Below are positions 43,925-54,263 of a DNA stretch of 64,000 bases, in pieces. The DNA is from PALSA-555 sp963821325 (GTDB lineage Bacteria; Actinomycetota; Acidimicrobiia; IMCC26256; PALSA-555), in the NCBI GenBank assembly GCA_963821325.1, contig CAWGDC010000006.1:558001-622000 (forward strand). The letters are read 5' to 3'. The translations under genes were made by a program, and so were the position numbers. The first letter of the stretch is position 1, and each line of letters starts with the position of its first letter. Below the pieces are notes generated by a model. The model was given only the letters and a program-made list of their open reading frames with translations. It made no database searches and was not told where the DNA came from.

Positions 43925-44491
43925 CCGGCCCGTCCCCCGAGGTGTGGCTGGTCCGCCACGGCGCGACCGAGTGGAGCCAGGCCGGGCGGCACACCGGTCG
44001 CACCGACGTGCCGCTGCTGCCGAGCGGCGTCGACGACGCCCGCGCGCTCCGGCCCCGGCTCGACGCCCACGATTTCGCGCTCGTCCTCACCAGCCCGCGC
44101 CAGCGGGCCCGCGAGACGGCGCGGCTCGCCGGCTACCCCGACGCCGAGGTCGACGACGACCTCGCCGAGTGGGAGTACGGCGACTACGAGGGCCTCACCA
44201 CCGCCGAGATCCGCGTCCAGATGCCGGGCTGGACGATCTGGAACGGCGACCCGCCCGGCGGGGAGACCGCCCAGCAGGTCGCCGACCGCGCCCGGCGGGT
44301 CCTCGCGCGCTGCGCGGCGCAGCCCGGCGACGCGCTGCTGTTCGCGCACGCCCACATCCTGCCGCGTGCTGACCGCCGTGTACCTCGGGTTCGGCCCCGA
44401 GCACGGCGCCCAGTTCGCGCTCGGCACCGCGACCATCAACGTGCTCGGCCACGAGCACGAGGACGCGACGCTGTGCCGCTGGAACACCTAG
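43921..44491 (+). CDS. histidine phosphatase superfamily protein (phosphoglycerate-mutase-like; one frame break)
   Basis: About 189 residues after bridging a break near 44362. The phosphohistidine motif LVRHGATEWSQAGRHTG is at residues 10-26, SPRQRARETARLAG follows, and the second catalytic His is in LLFAHAHIL. After the break the frame reads TAVYLGFGPEHGAQFALGTATINVLG and ends at TAG 44489-44491. It is a cytoplasmic phosphatase or mutase of unknown substrate, coupled to pgi (GTGA overlap), so a sugar phosphate is plausible. It ends one base before the converging patatin stop. Confidence 0.82.
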
Positions 44492-45391
44492 TCACCGCCG
44501 GAACCGCCGGAACCACCGACGGCGCTGGGACTCCCGGTCGACCTCGTACTCGTCGAGGGCCTCACGCCCCAGCTTGGTGGCCTCCTCGATGAGCGCCGCC
44601 CCGTCGGAGAAGTCGATGAACTCGCGGTCGTCGGCCGGGGCGGGGAACACCACGAGGTCGACGTCGGGCGGCACCCACGCCAGCTCGAGCGCGAACCGCT
44701 GATCCCGCGAGATCGCGAACGAGCGGATCGCGACGTCGAGTGGCGAGCGGATCGGCCGGTCTCCGATCGCGTCGGACGCGTCCAGCACGAAGATCCGGTC
44801 CGTCGGGCCGGCCAGCGCATGCGAGATCGGCACCAGGTTCACGACCGCGCCGTCGACGAGGCGGTGCCCGTAGAGGTCGACGGGCGGGAAGATGCCCGGG
44901 ATCGCGGCGCTGGCCAGCAGCGGCGGCAGCGTCGGGCCGGCCACGATGAGGATCTCGTCCCCGGTGTCCAGGTCGGTCGTCACCACGCGCAGCGGCACCG
45001 CCAGGTCAGCGAAGTCGCTCGCCGCACCCGCCTGCTCGACGACAGTCACCAGGCCGGTGTTCGGCGAGAGGTGATCGTCGCGGCGCAGCACGTTCCACGC
45101 CCGCTTCAGCACCCCGCCCGGGAAGACCTCCTCGCCCCGCAGCCCGACCCAGACCGACTCGAGGAGGTCGACCCGCTCGAGCGTCGGCGACGTCGCGATC
45201 GCCGCCCCGTTCAACGCCCCGGCCGACGTGCCGATCACCACATCCGGTTCGATGCCCCGTTCGAGGAGCGCGCGCAGCATCCCGACCTGGGCCACACCCC
45301 GGTTGCCGCCGCCCGACAGCACGAAGGCGGTCACCGGGCGGTCCTGGCGCGCTTGACGTGGTCGCAACCCCGCCTCCTTCCCGAACCTCAT
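44492..45391 (-). CDS. patatin-like phospholipase (RssA/NTE type)
   Basis: About 299 residues. Oxyanion motif GGGNRG near residue 27, nucleophile elbow GTSAG near 54-58 and the catalytic Asp in VDGAVVN give the Ser-Asp dyad of bacterial patatins, which deacylate membrane lipids. ATG at 45391 is preferred; a GTG at 45334 just before the fold is an alternative. No signal peptide, so cytoplasmic or membrane-peripheral. It is divergent from the second nuo operon. Confidence 0.85.
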   Translation of the reverse strand: MRFGKEAGLRPRQARQDRPVTAFVLSGGGNRGVAQVGMLRALLERGIEPDVVIGTSAGALNGAAIATSPTLERVDLLESVWVGLRGEEVFPGGVLKRAWNVLRRDDHLSPNTGLVTVVEQAGAASDFADLAVPLRVVTTDLDTGDEILIVAGPTLPPLLASAAIPGIFPPVDLYGHRLVDGAVVNLVPISHALAGPTDRIFVLDASDAIGDRPIRSPLDVAIRSFAISRDQRFALELAWVPPDVDLVVFPAPADDREFIDFSDGAALIEEATKLGREALDEYEVDRESQRRRWFRRFRR

Positions 45392-45447
45392 GGTCGCGCA
45401 CCCCGGGTGCCGTAGCGACGGTTTCAAGCGTCGACGAGGGCCGCTGA

Positions 45448-45453
45448 TAGGGT
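45448..45453 (+). promoter_or_regulatory. -10 element (TAGGGT) of the second nuo operon
   Basis: TAGGGT, 44 bases before the nuoA GTG at 45498; GAGAGGG in the leader may serve as ribosome site. Confidence 0.45.
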
Positions 45454-45497
45454 CCGCGACCGGTAAAGCCCCGGGGGATCGAGAGGGCCGGTTCGCA

Positions 45498-45860
45498 GTG
45501 ACCGAGTTCTACCGCCAGTACCTCGCCGTCGCGGTGCTCATCGGCGCGGCGGGCCTCATGTTCGGGGCGATGCTCGGGCTTGGCCGGCTCCTGCGTCCGG
45601 TGCGACCCCAGCCGGACAAGTTCGTGAGCTACGAGGCCGGGTCCGACCCCGTCCCCGGCTTCGGACAGTCGAACATCCGCTACTACGTGTACGCGCTGCT
45701 CTTCGTCATGTTCGACGTCGAGGCGGTGTTCATCTTCCCGTGGGCGGTCAACCTGAAGGGGCTCGCGGTGTTCGGGCTCGTTGAGATGACCGTCTTCATC
45801 GTCGTGCTCACCCTCGGGCTCGTGTACGCGTGGCGCAAGGGGGTGCTGCGATGGGCCTGA
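45498..45860 (+). CDS. nuoA: complex I subunit A, second copy
   Basis: 120 residues, intact. Three helices with YEAGSDPVPGFGQSNIRYYVYALLFVMFDVEAVFIFPWAV: the Cys of the usual ECG motif is replaced (YEAGS), as in many non-NADH complex I forms. It differs clearly from the first NuoA (155 residues), so this is a paralogous system, not a recent duplication. Confidence 0.93.
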   Translation: MTEFYRQYLAVAVLIGAAGLMFGAMLGLGRLLRPVRPQPDKFVSYEAGSDPVPGFGQSNIRYYVYALLFVMFDVEAVFIFPWAVNLKGLAVFGLVEMTVFIVVLTLGLVYAWRKGVLRWA

Positions 45861-46369
45861 TCGAGCCAGGGTCACGCTCCCCAAGCCGCTCACCTGGCTG
45901 CTCAACTACAGCCGCAAGTACTCGCTGTGGATGTTCCAGTGGGGGCTCGCCTGCTGCGCCATCGAGATGGGCGCCGCCCTCGCCAGCCCCCGCTACGACA
46001 TGATGCGCCTCGGCGTCATCCCGTTCCCCGCCAGTCCCCGACAAGCCGACCTCGTCGTCATCTCCGGCACCGTGACCGACAAGATGGCGCCGGCGATCAA
46101 GCGGCTGTACGAGCAGATGCCGGACCCGAAGTACGTGATCTCGATGGGGTCGTGCGCCAACTGCGGCGGCCCCTACTGGGACTCGCTACTCGGTGACGAA
46201 GGGCGTCGACCAGATCATCCCGGTGGACGTCTACGTCCCGGGCTGCCCGCCTCGACCGGAGGCGCTGCTCCAAGGGATCGTGCTCCTCCAAGCGCGGATC
46301 CAACAGGAGGGGCTCGGCAACGACGAGCTGCAGAAGCGCTGGCGTGGGGAGCCGATCGTCGTTGGCTGA
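45851..46369 (+). CDS. nuoB: complex I subunit B, second copy (two frame breaks)
   Basis: ATG inside the nuoA 3' end. After a break near 45867 the frame reads TLPKPLTWLLNYSRKYSLWMFQWGLACCAIEMG; SMGSCANCGGPYWDS follows, a break near 46185, then GVDQIIPVDVYVPGCPPRPEALLQG. All N2-cluster cysteines are kept. About 172 residues. Confidence 0.9.
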
Positions 46370-47088
46370 CGAGCCCGCCCCCGACGCGGCCGCCGAGGCG
46401 ACCGACGACCCCGCCGACGCGCCGAACCCGGACCACGACACGATGCTCGCGACCCTCCGCGACCGTCTCGGCGCCGACGCGGTCGTCGAGACCGCCACGG
46501 CATACGGGGACCTCATCGTCCGGGTCGCGCCCGACCGATGGCTCGACGCCGCGACCGTCGCGGCGAACGACCTCGGCGTGCGACTACCTCTCGTTCATCG
46601 CCGGCCTCGACTGGGAGCCCGCAGCGCGTGAGGGCGACGAAGCCGGCGGCGACACGTCGTCGCCCGTCCAGCCGACCGAGCGCACCTACGGCGCCGCGGG
46701 GTCGAACGGGCGCTTCCAGGTGTTCGCGCACGTCCAGTCCACCCGGCAGCCACGCGGGCTCACCCTGAAGACCGACGTCGACGAACACGCGCCCGCGGTC
46801 GCGTCGTGGGTCGGCGTGTACCCCGGCGCGGACTGGCACGAGCGCGAGTGCTGGGAGATGTTCGGCATCGGGTTCGAGGGCCACCCGTCGCTGCGCCACC
46901 TGTACCTGCCCAGCGAGTTCGAGGGGCACCCGCTGCGCAAGGACTTCCCGCTGCTCGCCCGCGTCGTGAAGCCCTGGCCGGGCCTCGTCGACGTCGAGGG
47001 AATGCCCGGGGACGGCGACGCCACCCCCGCGGCTGACGCCGGCGACACGCCCGCCGTGGAAGCCGGTGACACGGAGGCGACCTCGTGA
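46362..47088 (+). CDS. nuoC: complex I subunit C, second copy (one frame break)
   Basis: Starts at TTG 46362 overlapping nuoB, or GTG 46344. N-terminal acidic tail, then DRLGADAVVETATAYGDLIVRVAPDRW; after a break near 46577 YLSFIAGLDWEPAA, ADWHERECWEMFGIGFEGHPSLRHLYLP and FEGHPLRKDFPLLARVVKPWPG. About 240 residues; an acidic tail ends it. Confidence 0.88.
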
Positions 47089-48271
47089 GCACGACCGGGA
47101 CACCGGTCGGCGGGTACGAGGTGGCGCGCTCGTCGCTGCGTCACCTCGCCGACGCGCAGGTCAACGTCGAGCTCGACACGGGCGACATGATCCTGAACCT
47201 CGGCCCGCAGCACCCGGCGACGCACGGCACGCTGCGCATCGTGGTACGCCTCGACGGCGAACGGGTCGTCAGCGCCGACCCGATCATCGGCTACATGCAC
47301 CGCGGCTACGAGAAGCTCACCGAGTTCCGCACCTACCCGCAGATCACGACGCTCATCAACCGGATCGACTGGCTGTCGAGCTTCGCGAACGAGGTGCCGT
47401 TCATGACCGCCGCCGAGCAGCTCATGGGCATCGAGGCGCCGCCCCGGCTCGGTCTACATCCGCACCGTCCTCACCGAGCTGTCCCGCATCGCGACGTTCC
47501 TGCTGTTCCTCGGCGAGATGGGCCTCCAGGTCGGCGCGCTCACCCCGGCGTTCTACGGCTTCCGCGACCGCGAGTACGTCCTCAACCTCATCGAGGCCGC
47601 CACCGGCGGGCGCTTCCACCCCAACTTCAACCGCATCGGCGGCCTGAAGGACGACCTGCCGTGGGGCTGGATCGCCGAGTGCCGCTCGACGATGAAGGTG
47701 GTGCTCGACTCCTGCGACGACTTCGAGGACCTCGTGCTCGGCAACGAGATCTTCGAGGCCGCGCACCCGAGGGATCGGCATCATCCCCGCCGGACATCGG
47801 CGCCGGGTACGGCGTGTCCGGCTCGAACCTCCGCGCCTCGGGCGTCGACTGGGACCTGCGCCGCGACCGCCCCTACCTGGCGTACCCCGACGTCGACTTC
47901 CAGGTCTGGACCCATCCCGACGGCGACTCGTTCGCCCGCTACTGGGTCCGGCTCCAAGAGACGCGCGAGGCCGCCCGCATCGTGCTGCAGTGCCTCGACC
48001 AGATCCCGAGCGGCCCGATCATGGCGAAGGTGCCGCCGCATCATCAAGGTGCCCGAGGGTGAGGTCTGGGTCGAGACCGAGAACCCCCTCGGGCGAGATG
48101 GGCTACTACGTCGTCTCGAAGGGCGCGACCGGCCCGTTCCGCGTGAAGATCCGCTCCGCGTCGTTCAGCAACGTGTCGATCCTGCCGTGGCTGCTGCGCG
48201 GCGTGTACGTCCCGGACGTCATCACGATCCTGGCGTCGCTGTACTTCATCCTCGGGGACATCGACCGATGA
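47085..48271 (+). CDS. nuoD: complex I subunit D, second copy (five frame breaks)
   Basis: About 394 residues spread over frames: MILNLGPQHPATHGTLRIVVRLDGE, GYMHRGYEKLTEFRTYPQ, TELSRIATFLLFLGEMGLQVGALTPAFYGFRDRE, GGRFHPNFNRIGGLKDDLP, DIGAGYGVSGSNLRASGVDWDLRRDRPYLAY, MGYYVVSKGATGPFRVKIRSASFSNVSILPWLLRG. Breaks near 47448, 47761, 47792, 48036 and 48094. The conserved His of the quinone site and the HGTLR arginine are retained. GTG start overlaps nuoC. Confidence 0.88.
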
Positions 48272-49315
48272 TGACCGCCGTGCCGACCCTCGCGCTCAGC
48301 ATCGGCTGGGGCACGACCCTCGCCATCAAGACGGTCGTCGATCCTCGCCATCATCCCGCTCGGCGCGCTGATCCTCGGGTACGTCTTCCTGCTCAAGATG
48401 ATGAGCCACATGCAGAGCCGCCTCGGGCCGATGGACCCCGGCGGCTTCCACGGCTGGTACCAGCTCGTCGGCGACGGACTGAAGTTCCTCCAGAAGGAGG
48501 ACATCATGCCGGCGCAGTGCCGACCGCCGGGTGTTCGCCGCCGCGCCCGCCGTCGTCGTCATGTCGACGTTCCTCGTGTTCCTCGTCATCCCGATGGGAC
48601 CCGACCTCGTCGTGAAGAACCTCGACGTCGGCGTGTTCTACGCGCTCGCCGTGTCGAGCCTCTCGGTCGTCGGGGTGCTGATGGCCGGCTGGGCGAGCGC
48701 CAACAAGTACGCGCTGCTCGGCGCGCTCCGCGCCGCCGGCGCAGCTCATCGCCTACGAGCTGCCCGCTTGTGCTCGCCGTCGTCGGCGTCGTCATCCAGG
48801 CCCAGACCATGAGCCTCCAAGGCATCGTCTACGCCCAGCAGCGCGGCGCCATCTTCGGGTGGAGGGCGCTCGGGCAGCCGTTCATCCTCACCCAGTTCGT
48901 CGGCTTCGCCCTGTTCCTCGTCGCCGCGCAGGCCGAGCTCACCCAGACCCCCTTCGACATGCCCGTCGCCGAGAGCGAGCTCGTCGCCGGCTACATGGTC
49001 GAGTACACCGGCTTTCGCTTCCTCTTCTTCTTCATCGGCGAGTTCGGCACCGCGTTCGCCTTCGCCGGCCATCGCCGCGACGCTCTTCCTCGGCGGCTGG
49101 GCCATCCCCGGGCTCACCGGCACGTGGGCGCGACATCTCGGACCCGCCGTCTTGTTCGCCAAGCTCATGGTGGTCGCCTTCTTCATGTTCTGGGTGCGCT
49201 TCACCTACCCGCGCTTCCGGGAGGACCAGCTGCAGGCCGTCGCCTGGAAGTTCCTGATCCCCATCGGGCTCGCCAACCTGCTGCTCACCGGCGTCGTTCA
49301 AGGTGGCCGTTCTGA
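48268..49315 (+). CDS. nuoH: complex I subunit H, second copy (about seven frame breaks)
   Basis: ND1-type subunit read across all three frames: LGALILGYVFLLKMMSHMQSRLGPMDPGGFHGWYQLVGDGLKFLQKED, VFAAAPAVVVMSTFLVFLVIPMGPDL, SLSVVGVLMAGWASANKYALLGALRAA, TQTPFDMPVAESELVAGYMVEYTGFRFLFFFIGEF. Breaks near 48340, 48518, 48738, 48766, 49067, 49298 and 49309. It ends at TGA 49313-49315 overlapping the nuoI ATG. Length about 347 residues. Confidence 0.85.
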
Positions 49316-49865
49316 TGCCGCCGAAGCTGCCGCGACCCAAGCTGCCCGGCCTCGTCGAAGGCCTCGGCGTGACGCTGCAGGACGATGCTGAAGCCCGCGG
49401 TCACGGTGCAGTACCCGCACGAGAAGGAGGCGCCCGCCGCCCGGGCCCGGGGCGTCATCGCCCTGAAGGAGGAGAACTGCACCGTCTGCATGCTCTGCGC
49501 CCGCCAGTGCCCGGACTGGTGCATCTACATCGAGGGCCACAAGGAGCAGCGGCCCCCGCGGCGCGAAGGCGGCAGGCCGCGGTCGGTCAGCGTCGCTCGA
49601 CCGCTTCGACATCGACTACGCGCTGTGCATGTACTGCGGGATCTGCGTCGAGGTCTGCCCGTTCGACGCCCTGTTCTGGAGCCCCGAGTTCGAGTACTCC
49701 GAGTTCCAGATCGCGCGGCTGCTCCACGACAAGGTGAAGCTCGGCGAGTGGATGGCGACCGTGCCGGAGCCGGAGCCACTCGAGGCTGGCGCGGACGTGA
49801 AGGGAGAAGCGCTAGTCCCGTGTGGGAGCAGCAGGTGGCCTTCTGGATCCTCGCCGTGGCGATGA
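49315..49865 (+). CDS. nuoI: complex I subunit I, second copy (two frame breaks)
   Basis: ATG at 49315 begins MPPKLPRPKLPGLVEGLGVTLQ; after a break near 49381 follow MLKPAVTVQYPHEKEAPAARARGVIALKEENCTVCMLCARQCPDWC, and after another near 49595 ALCMYCGICVEVCPFDALFWSPEFEYSE. Both 4Fe-4S motifs are intact. The end is uncertain: as read it runs to 49865 inside nuoJ, while a TAG at 49813-49815 in another frame would give the usual tight spacing. Confidence 0.88.
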
Positions 49866-50323
49866 CCGCCGCGGCGTTCGGGGTCGTCCGCTCGAGGAAC
49901 ATCGTGCACGCCGCCCTGTTCCTCGTCGTCGTGCTCGCCGGGGCGGCGGCCCTCTACATCCTCCTCGCGGCTGAGTTCGTCGCCTGGGTGCAGGTCCTCA
50001 TCTACATCGGCGCGGTCGTCGTGCTGTTCCTCTTCGGCATCATGCTCACCCGGGCCCCGATGGGCGGCGACGCCCACCTGGACAACGACCAGCGCTGGGG
50101 CGCCGTCGTCGTCGGCCTCTTCGTCCTCGGCGTCCTCGTCGCGCTCCTCGTCGACGCCTTCGGCGGCAAGCAGATCCACTTCAGCAACGCGCTCGTGTCG
50201 CTCGGCCGCACCAGCCACGTCGGCCAGGACATCTTCCGGGTCTTCGTCGTCCCCTTCGAGGTCGTGTCCATGCTGCTCCTCGCCGCCCTCGTCGGCGCCG
50301 TCGTCCTCGCCCGGAAGGACTGA
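49820..50323 (+). CDS. nuoJ: complex I subunit J, second copy
   Basis: 167 residues, intact. GTG at 49820; core RNIVHAALFLVVVLAGAAALYILLAAEFVAWVQVLIYIGAVVVLFLFGIMLTR with the family pi-bulge glycine/tyrosine region (YIGAVVVLFLFG). Confidence 0.92.
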   Translation: MWEQQVAFWILAVAMTAAAFGVVRSRNIVHAALFLVVVLAGAAALYILLAAEFVAWVQVLIYIGAVVVLFLFGIMLTRAPMGGDAHLDNDQRWGAVVVGLFVLGVLVALLVDAFGGKQIHFSNALVSLGRTSHVGQDIFRVFVVPFEVVSMLLLAALVGAVVLARKD

Positions 50324-50325
50324 CG

Positions 50326-50625
50326 GTGCAGCTCAACGAGTTCCTGATCCTGAGCGCCGTGCTGTTCTGCACCGGGATCTACGGCGTCCTCGCCCGACGC
50401 AACGGCGTCCTCGTCCTCATGAGCATCGAGCTGATGCTGAACGCCGTGAACATCAACCTCGTGGCGTTCGCGGCCTTCACCAAGAACGTGGCCGGGCAGG
50501 TGTTCGCCCTGTTCATCATCACGATCGCCGCGGCGGAGGTCGGCGTCGGGCTCGCCATCGTCTTGCTGATCTACCGGAACCTGCACAGCCCCGACCTCGA
50601 CGAAGTCGACCAGCTGAAGGGCTGA
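50326..50625 (+). CDS. nuoK: complex I subunit K, second copy
   Basis: 99 residues, intact. Both membrane glutamates retained (SIELMLNAVNINLVAF; IAAAEVGVGLAIVLLIY). GTG two bases after nuoJ. Confidence 0.93.
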   Translation: MQLNEFLILSAVLFCTGIYGVLARRNGVLVLMSIELMLNAVNINLVAFAAFTKNVAGQVFALFIITIAAAEVGVGLAIVLLIYRNLHSPDLDEVDQLKG

Positions 50626-50632
50626 CCGCTTC

Positions 50633-52698
50633 ATGCTGCAGAACGCCTGGATCATCCCGACCCTGCCCGCGGTCGCCGTTCCTCGTCATCGTCTTCTTCG
50701 GCAAGCGGTCCCCGATGCAGGGCGCCGCCGTCGGTATCGCCGCGGTGAGCGCGTCGTTCATCGCGGCGTGCGTCGCCGCCGTGCAGTGGATCCACCGCGT
50801 GGACCACGCCACCGGGTCGGGCCAAGGGCTCGCGGCGTTCGCCCACAGCTTCCTGACCAGCGCCACGAGCGGGGCCCACGCCGTCCTGCCCGTCACCGAA
50901 TCGGTCACCTGGTGGCGGAACGGCTCGGTGAACTTCAGCGTCGGCACCTACGTCGACGGGCTCACCGTGATGATGCTCGTCGTCGTCACCCTCATCTCCC
51001 TGCTCGTGCAGGTGTACTCGGTGGCGTACATGCGCGGCGACCGCCGCTACACCTGGTACTTCGCGGCGCTGTCGCCTGTTCACCGCGTCGATGCTCACCC
51101 TCGTCGTCGCCGACAACATGCTCGAGCTCCTCGTCGGCTGGGAGCTCGTCGGGCTCTGCTCCTTCATGCTCATCGGCCACTGGTGGGAGGAACCGGCCAA
51201 CAGCCGCGCCGCGATCAAGGCGTTCCTGACGACCCGCACCGGCGACATCGGCCTGATGGTCGGGATCATCATCTTGTTCTTCACCGTCGGTTCCTTCGGG
51301 ATCGGCGCGACGAACCTGTACGCCACTGGCGCCCACGCCCGGCACGACCTGCTGCTCGCCGCCGCGATCTGCCTCATGATCGGGATCATCGGCAAGAGCG
51401 GCCAGTTCCCGCTCCACACCTGGCTCCCCGACGCCATGGCCGGCCCGACCCCCGTCTCCGCGCTCATCCACGCCGCGACGATGGTCGTCGCCGGCGTCTA
51501 CCTCGGCGCCCGCGTGTACCCCGTGTTCTTCAACGGCTTCTCGATCGGGCACGGCGGGGTCAACTTCATGGCGCTCATCGGCGGCGCCACCATCATCATC
51601 GGCGCGGTGCTCGCGTTCGTGCAGACCGACATCAAGAAGGTCCTCGCCTACTCGACCATCAGCCAGCTCGGCTACATGGTCATGGCCCTCGGCGTCGGCG
51701 CCTGGACCGCCGCGGTGTTCCACCTCTTCACCCACGCCTTCTTCAAGGCGCTGCTCTTCCTCGGGGCCGGCTCGGTCAGCCACGCCGCCGGGCACACCTT
51801 CGACATGCGCGAGATGGGCGGGCTCCGCAAGAAGATGCCCATCACCTTCACGACGTTCGTCATCGGGTCGCTCGCCCTCGCCGGCATCTTCCCGCTGGCT
51901 GGCTTCTGGTCGAAGGACGAGATCCTCGTGAACGCCGGCACGAACGGCTACACGGCCTTCCTCGTCGTCGGCCTCATCGGGGCGTTCCTCACCGCGGCCT
52001 ACATGACCCGCGCCGTCTGGCTCACCTTCTTCGGCGAGTACCGGGGCCACGAGCACCCCCACGAATCCGAGCGGCTCATCACCGTCCCGCTCATCGTGCT
52101 CGGCGTCCTCTCCGTGGTGGCGGGGTTCGCCAACGCCGCGCCCCTCGGGATCGAGAAGTTCAAGGACTGGGTGCAGCCGACCTTCGCCTTCCCGAGCGTG
52201 CACAACGCCGCGTTCGACTACCCGAAGGCAGTCCTCTCCGTCGGCATCGCCCTGGTCGCCATCGCCATTGCCGCGTACTACTGGGTGCGACGAGACGAGC
52301 TGCGGTTCCTCAAGGGACTCACCGAGCGCAATGCCGCCGCCCGCGCCGGCTACACGTTCCTCGTGAACAAGTACTACCTCGACGACCTGTACGAGAACGT
52401 CATCGTCGGGTCACTCGCCGGCGCGGTGGCGCGCGCCTCCTACTGGGTGAACCAGCACGTCATCGACGGCGTCGTGAACGGGCTCGGCCGGGGTGCCACT
52501 CTCACCGCCCGCTACACCTACGACATCGTCGACCAGCGCCTCGTCGACGGCGCCGTCGGCGAGCTCGCGCACGACGCCGACGTCGCCGGTGCCGAGCTGC
52601 GCCGCGTCCAGACCGGACAGGTGCAGCGCTACGCCCTCCTGCTCTTCGGCGGGGTCGCTCTGTTGAGCCTCGCCTTGCTGCTCACCAACACCATCTGA
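50633..52698 (+). CDS. nuoL: complex I subunit L, second copy (two frame breaks)
   Basis: About 687 residues. Breaks near 50678 and 51075, then a long intact frame: LELLVGWELVGLCSFMLIGHWWEEPANSRAAIKAF, GKSGQFPLHTWLPDAMAGPTPVSALIHAATMVVAGVYLG, KKVLAYSTISQLGYMVMALGVG, and the lateral-helix region to LALLLTNTI. ATG at 50633. Confidence 0.92.
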
Positions 52699-52717
52699 AA
52701 CGAGGGACGGACTCGCC

Positions 52718-54263
52718 ATGCACTGGTTCGACGAATGGGCCCTGACCCTTGCGGTCTTCGTCCCGTTGGCGGGACTCGCGGTCGTGCTGGCCATCCCCCG
52801 CGCGCAGGAGCAGGCGATCAAGGTCGCCGCGCTCCTCACGACGGTCGTCACGGCGCTCGCGGGGATCGGCATCCTCGCCGACTTCGACTACAGCCACGCC
52901 GGGAAGCTGCAGTTCATCGTCAACAAGCGTGGATCGCTGTCATCCACAGCCCGGTACCACATGGGCCTCGACGGCATCTCGCTGCCCCTGCTCGTCCTCT
53001 CGATGCTCATCACCGTGGCCTGCGTCATCTACTCGTGGAACCACTTCCCGGAGCCGCACAACCCGAAGGCGTTCCTGGCGCTCATCCTGCTGCTCGAGAT
53101 CGGGATGAACGGGACGTTCGTCGCCCAGGACCTCATCCTCTTCTTCGTGTTCTTCGAGATCGTCCTGCTCCCGATGTTCTTCATGATCGGCGTGTGGGGC
53201 GGCCCCAACCGGCAGTACGCGGCGATCAAGTTCTTCCTGTTCACGCTGTTCGGCTCGGCGCTCATGCTCGTGAGCTTCCTGGCCCTCTTCTTCCTGTCGA
53301 AGCACCAGACGTTCCAGATCCCGAGCTGTCGACGCTCGGGGCAGCCGGGATCGCCGCACGGGACCCAGGTGCTCGATCTTCGGCGGGCTGTTCCTCGGCT
53401 TCGCGATCAAGGTCCCGATGTTCCCGTTCCACACCTGGCTTCCCGACGCCCATACCGAGGCGCCGACCGTCGGGTCGGTGCTCCTGGCGGCCATCCTCCT
53501 GAAGCTCGGCGCGTACGGGTTCATCCGCATCGCCTGCCGATCCTGCCGCAGGCCGCCCGGACCTGGGCGCCGTGGATCGGGCTCCTCGCCGTCATCGGGA
53601 TCATCTACGGCGCGCTGTGCTGCCTCGCGCAGACGGGACATGAAACGGCTCATCGCGTTCTCGTCCGTCGCGCACATGGGCTTCGTCATGCTCGGCATCG
53701 CGACGCTCACCAGCTTCGGGCTCAACGCCGCGATCTTCGGGATGGTCGCCCACGGGCTCATCACCGGCATGCTCTTCTTCCTCGCCGGCTCGGTGCAGGA
53801 GCGCTACGGCACCCGCGAGATGGGCCGCCTCGGCGGGCTCTTGACCCAGGCGCCGAAGCTCGGGTGGGTCCTCGGGTTCTGCGTCATGGCGTCCCTCGGC
53901 CTGCCCGGCCTCGCCGGGTTCTGGGGCGAGTTCCCGGCGATCCTGTCGGCGTACAACCCGGCGAAGCTCTCCCAGGGCCTGCTGAACGGCGACCCGCTGC
54001 TCACGTTCCGCATCTTCATGGTCGTCGCGGCGATCGGCACCGTGCTCGCCGCCGGCTACCTGCTGTGGATGTACCAGCGCGTCGCGTTCGGCACCCCGAG
54101 CGCCGAGTTCGAGCGGGCCCACATCCACGACATCCACATCCCCGAATGGATCGCCTGGGTGCCGCTCCTGCTGCTCATCACGGCGCTCGGCGTCTACCCC
54201 GACCTCGTGTTCCACATGACGAACGGCGCGGTCCACAACGTCAGCAGGATCTTCGGTGGCTAA
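52718..54263 (+). CDS. nuoM: complex I subunit M, second copy (about seven frame breaks)
   Basis: ND4-type antiporter of about 514 residues: GLDGISLPLLVLSMLITVACVIYSW, LFFVFFEIVLLPMFFMIGVWGGPNRQYAAIKFFLFTLFGSALML, KVPMFPFHTWLPDAHTEAPTVGSVLLAAILLKLGAYGF, RLIAFSSVAHMGFVMLGIATL. Breaks near 52929, 52952, 53326, 53365, 53377, 53537 and 53635. ATG 20 bases after nuoL. Confidence 0.88.
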